Source: Alphaproteobacteria bacterium
GTDB lineage: Bacteria; Pseudomonadota; Alphaproteobacteria; Rhizobiales; Xanthobacteraceae
DNA: 64,000 nucleotides
Assembly: GCA_005884685.1 (NCBI GenBank)
Contig: VBAH01000076.1
Span: forward strand, 180,394 to 244,393
Direction: 5' to 3'
The notes beneath the pieces were generated by a model. The model was not told where the DNA came from. It made no database searches and saw nothing but the letters and a program-made list of their open reading frames with translations. The translations under genes and the position numbers were made by a program. Shown piece after piece: positions 62,250 to 64,000 of this stretch. Position 1 is the first letter of the stretch. Each line of letters starts with the position of its first letter.

Positions 62250-62928
62250 GGTGATCCCAGGTGAGTGTCCACGTGCCGCAGGGGCCGCGGCGATTGCGTA
62301 CGAGAGAAAGCCGGAAAGCCGTGCGGCCGAGGCCGCCGAGTTCGTCGGGCACGCTTGGTGCAGCGGCGACGTCCCAGCGCGTGCGCGCCGCACTTGGGCT
62401 GCCCGACGGCATGTGGCGCAAGAGCACACCGAGCGCGCCACCCGCGCGCGCCGCGAGCGAGAGCCGCCGCGTCGCCGTCAGATCGACTTCGTTATTGATT
62501 TCGGCGATAACGGTTGAAAGCGCGCGGCACTTCAGCGCCTCCTCCATGGCGAACAGCGCATCGACCGGCCGCGCGACGCGCGCGACCAGCAGCCGTGAGG
62601 AATCGAGCCCGATCAGATCGAGACCGGGGCCATAAAGCGCGCCGGTTTCTTGGCTGCCGAAATCGGTCGCGATCCAGAGTGCCTGCTTGGCTTTTTCCGG
62701 CGCGCGTGCGGCGAGCGTGAGCGCAAAACCCGCAGCGGTACCGAGATGCATCGGCGCGGCGCTCAGGTCATGCAGCGCCGCACAGGCAAGTCCGCCGCCG
62801 AGCGCCGCATCGATGTCCGGTACGCCGAGCGCACGCGAACACGGCTCATCCCCCAGCGCTTCGCTGGTTTGCGCGATCGCGCGGCGCAGGCGCGCAAGGT
62901 GTTGCTCCATCGGTTCGGCAGGGAGCAT
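62170..62928 (-). CDS. imuA: Mutagenesis cassette protein ImuA (RecA-like fold)
   Basis: A 252-residue protein with ALGGGLACAALHDLSAAP near 50 and KAKQALWIATDFGSQETGALYGPGL near 90, matching ImuA/SulA-like proteins of the alphaproteobacterial SOS mutagenesis operon. It has a RecA-like layout without an intact Walker A. ATG 62928 is chosen; an internal ATG at 62910 is possible. First gene of the operon, behind a LexA box. Overlaps imuB by 80 bases. Confidence 0.9.
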   Translation of the reverse strand: MLPAEPMEQHLARLRRAIAQTSEALGDEPCSRALGVPDIDAALGGGLACAALHDLSAAPMHLGTAAGFALTLAARAPEKAKQALWIATDFGSQETGALYGPGLDLIGLDSSRLLVARVARPVDALFAMEEALKCRALSTVIAEINNEVDLTATRRLSLAARAGGALGVLLRHMPSGSPSAARTRWDVAAAPSVPDELGGLGRTAFRLSLVRNRRGPCGTWTLTWDHHERVFSALSVGVAAEAPDRPDQALSA

Positions 62929-62939
62929 GGCAGGGCCTT

Positions 62940-62954
62940 GTTCATGATTTGTTC
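62940..62954 (-). promoter_or_regulatory. LexA (SOS) box GTTC-N7-GTTC
   Basis: GTTC ATGATTT GTTC read on the plus strand, GAAC-N7-GAAC toward imuA. This direct repeat is the LexA operator type of alphaproteobacteria. It lies 12 bases upstream of the imuA start and just after the putative -10, so LexA would block transcription until DNA damage. Confidence 0.88.
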
Positions 62955-62955
62955 T

Positions 62956-62984
62956 ATAATTCTGCGGAGGCCATGCAGAGTCAA
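62956..62984 (-). promoter_or_regulatory. Putative sigma-70-type promoter of imuA-imuB-dnaE2
   Basis: On the minus strand, -35 TTGACT (62979-62984) and -10 AATTAT (62956-62961) with a 17-base spacer. The LexA box abuts the downstream side. Confidence 0.5.
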
Positions 62985-63000
62985 GCGAAAGCGCGCAGGT

Positions 63001-63113
63001 GTCATCATCCGCGAAAACGGATGATCCAGTAAACACAACAGAATGTAGCTCGCTTGGCGTGATGCCAACCAAATGCGGTGTTTACTGGCTGCCCCGCCTT
63101 CGCGGGGCATGAC
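63001..63113. repeat. Family F palindromic repeat
   Basis: Outer ends GTCAT..ATGAC; two terminal hairpins (ATCATCCG..CGGATGAT and TGCCCCGC..GCGGGGCA) and a long central arm pair CCAGTAAACAC/GTGTTTACTGG. Same two-hairpin plan as family A with unrelated sequence. Lies between imuA and the RidA-family gene. Confidence 0.8.
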
Positions 63114-63117
63114 AACG

Positions 63118-63504
63118 TCAATCCGCCCGCACCGCGGTCACCTCCACCTCGACCTTGAATTCAGCCCGCGTGAACCCCGAGACGATCACCAAGGTGGAGG
63201 CGAACGCATTGCCCGTCACGTAGCGGCTGCGCACCGCGCCATAGACCGGGAAATAGGCGCGGTCGGTGACGTAAGCCGTGAAGCGCACGACGTCCGCGAA
63301 GGTCATGTTCGCCTCGGCCAGAATCGCCTTGATGTTCTCGAAGCACAGCACCGCCTGCGCCTCGGCATCCTCCGGCACCTTGTCGTCAGGCGACACGCCA
63401 AGCTGGCCCGAGGCGAACAGCATGCGCCCGGCCGCCACCTCGACCGCGTGGCTGTATTGCGCGAACGGCGCGCGGATCGCGGCGGGATTGATCGGCCGTT
63501 TCAT
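63118..63504 (-). CDS. RidA/YjgF/UK114 family protein
   Basis: A 128-residue trimeric-type protein. It has LFASGQLGVSPDD near residue 28, the domain QAVLCFENIKAILAEA near 55, and DVVRFTAYVTD. The Arg that catalyses imine hydrolysis in true RidA (in A-R-L-P) appears replaced here by GFTRAEF, so this is probably a non-canonical Rid protein with another role. Its gene is on the strand opposite the downstream amidohydrolase gene, with a family E-like repeat between. Confidence 0.9.
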   Translation of the reverse strand: MKRPINPAAIRAPFAQYSHAVEVAAGRMLFASGQLGVSPDDKVPEDAEAQAVLCFENIKAILAEANMTFADVVRFTAYVTDRAYFPVYGAVRSRYVTGNAFASTLVIVSGFTRAEFKVEVEVTAVRAD

Positions 63505-63530
63505 GGCGTCTTCATTACCACACTCTCGTC

Positions 63531-63622
63531 GTCACCGGGCCGACGCGAAGCGGCGAGTCCCGGGGACCCCGATAGAAATGACGTCGACTAAGCGGGATGG
63601 CCGGGACAAGCCCGGCCATGAC
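63531..63622. repeat. Family B/E-like palindromic repeat
   Basis: GTCACCGGGCCGACGCGAAGCGGCGAGTCCCGGGG on the left and GGGATGGCCGGGACAAGCCCGGCCATGAC on the right, with several short hairpins. It lies in the shared gap between the RidA-family gene and the amidohydrolase gene. Confidence 0.65.
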
Positions 63623-63638
63623 GAAGTAGAAACGTTGG

Positions 63639-64000
63639 ATGCCCGCCCACTTCCTGACCATTCCCCCTTCCCTCACGCACTTCCGCCTCGCCAACGCGCG
63701 CGTGCCGGTGTGCCTTATTGCCGAGGCCGCGCAACTCGGGCCCGACCCGGACGGCCTCGCACCCTGCGATATCGTGATCGAGAAAGACCGCATCGCGGCC
63801 ATCTCACCCGCGACCGCTGCGAGCGACGGACTGCCAAATTTGGCTCTCGATCGCGGCATCGTGCTGCCGCGCCTCGTCGACATGCACACCCATATCGACA
63901 AGGGCCATATCTGGGCGCGCGCGCAGAACCCCGACGGCACGCACATGGGCGCGCGCATGGCCGTGATGGCGGATCGCGATGCGAACTGGTCGCGCGAGGA
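63639..64000 (+). CDS. Amidohydrolase (cytosine deaminase-like), N-terminal part, cut by window edge
   Basis: About 120 residues visible. VDMHTHIDKGHIWARAQNPDG near residue 85 holds the metal-binding HTH of the amidohydrolase fold in the form seen in CodA-like deaminases. The barrel and remaining ligands lie outside the window. It probably deaminates or hydrolyses a heterocycle. ATG 63639 has a weak purine-rich site. Confidence 0.88.
   Translation, partial: MPAHFLTIPPSLTHFRLANARVPVCLIAEAAQLGPDPDGLAPCDIVIEKDRIAAISPATAASDGLPNLALDRGIVLPRLVDMHTHIDKGHIWARAQNPDGTHMGARMAVMADRDANWSRE

Overview
The window looks like chromosomal DNA from a high-GC alphaproteobacterium, most likely a Hyphomicrobiales (Rhizobiales) member close to the Bradyrhizobium / Xanthobacteraceae group. 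This rests on the many solute-binding-protein transporters, the imuA-imuB-dnaE2 mutagenesis cassette behind a GTTC-N7-GTTC LexA box of the alphaproteobacterial type, and dense palindromic intergenic repeats. I recognise no rRNA, tRNA, CRISPR, transposase or phage gene. Genes are tightly packed, with many ATGA/GTGA stop-start overlaps, and no gene-free stretch exceeds about 250 bases.

Region by region. 1-5929 (minus): a LIV-type (branched-chain amino-acid family) ABC transporter with its binding protein, followed in the same operon by an isocitrate lyase/PEP mutase family enzyme and a truncated hydantoinase B/oxoprolinase. 6074-9107 (minus): metallo-beta-lactamase hydrolase, CitE-like lyase, class III CoA-transferase. 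9260-14813 (minus): Dpp/Opp-type ABC transporter whose binding-protein gene has an in-frame TAA exactly between signal peptide and mature protein. 15053-19594 (plus): a CoA-thioester module of two acyl-CoA dehydrogenases, an NDP-forming acyl-CoA synthetase alpha part and an enoyl-CoA hydratase. 19698-21647: CBS-BON protein and an orphan TonB-like protein, divergent. 21744-28760 (minus): beta-hydroxyacid dehydrogenase, TRAP transporter (P, Q, M), MetE-like protein, second dehydrogenase, alpha/beta hydrolase. 28925-32521: small protein, VOC protein, dihydroxyphthalate-decarboxylase-like protein, HpcH/HpaI aldolase and a LigJ-like amidohydrolase, the last three possibly an aromatic-acid pathway fragment. 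32528-35823: cytochrome c with a small poly-Asn membrane protein, a TolB-like/TPR protein and a quinone oxidoreductase. 35989-42204 (plus): ferric/2-aminoethylphosphonate-type ABC transporter with one double permease, one ATPase and three tandem paralogous binding proteins. 42278-45544 (plus): NMT1/Tau-type ABC transporter. 45541-50413: FAD oxidoreductase, divergent from MetE-like, dehydrogenase, cupin and FAH-family hydratase genes. 50510-55032 (plus): a second complete LIV transporter. 55127-56802 (minus): cytoplasmic-looking NMT1-like protein with a FadR-type regulator. 56920-62928 (minus): imuA-imuB-dnaE2. 63118-64000: a RidA-family protein and the start of a cytosine-deaminase-like amidohydrolase.

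Taken together this is a scavenging and catabolic region: several independent uptake systems, each next to a few enzymes for carboxylic, aromatic or CoA-linked substrates. The exact substrates cannot be read from sequence.

The most unusual structure is the repeats. Fifteen copies of a double-hairpin element (family A) sit between or inside genes, with other palindromic families beside them. Three repeats lie in frame inside coding sequence: one in dnaE2 and two in imuB. Another appears to form the N-terminal region of a solute-binding protein. This recalls the protein-inserted palindromic elements known from Rickettsia.
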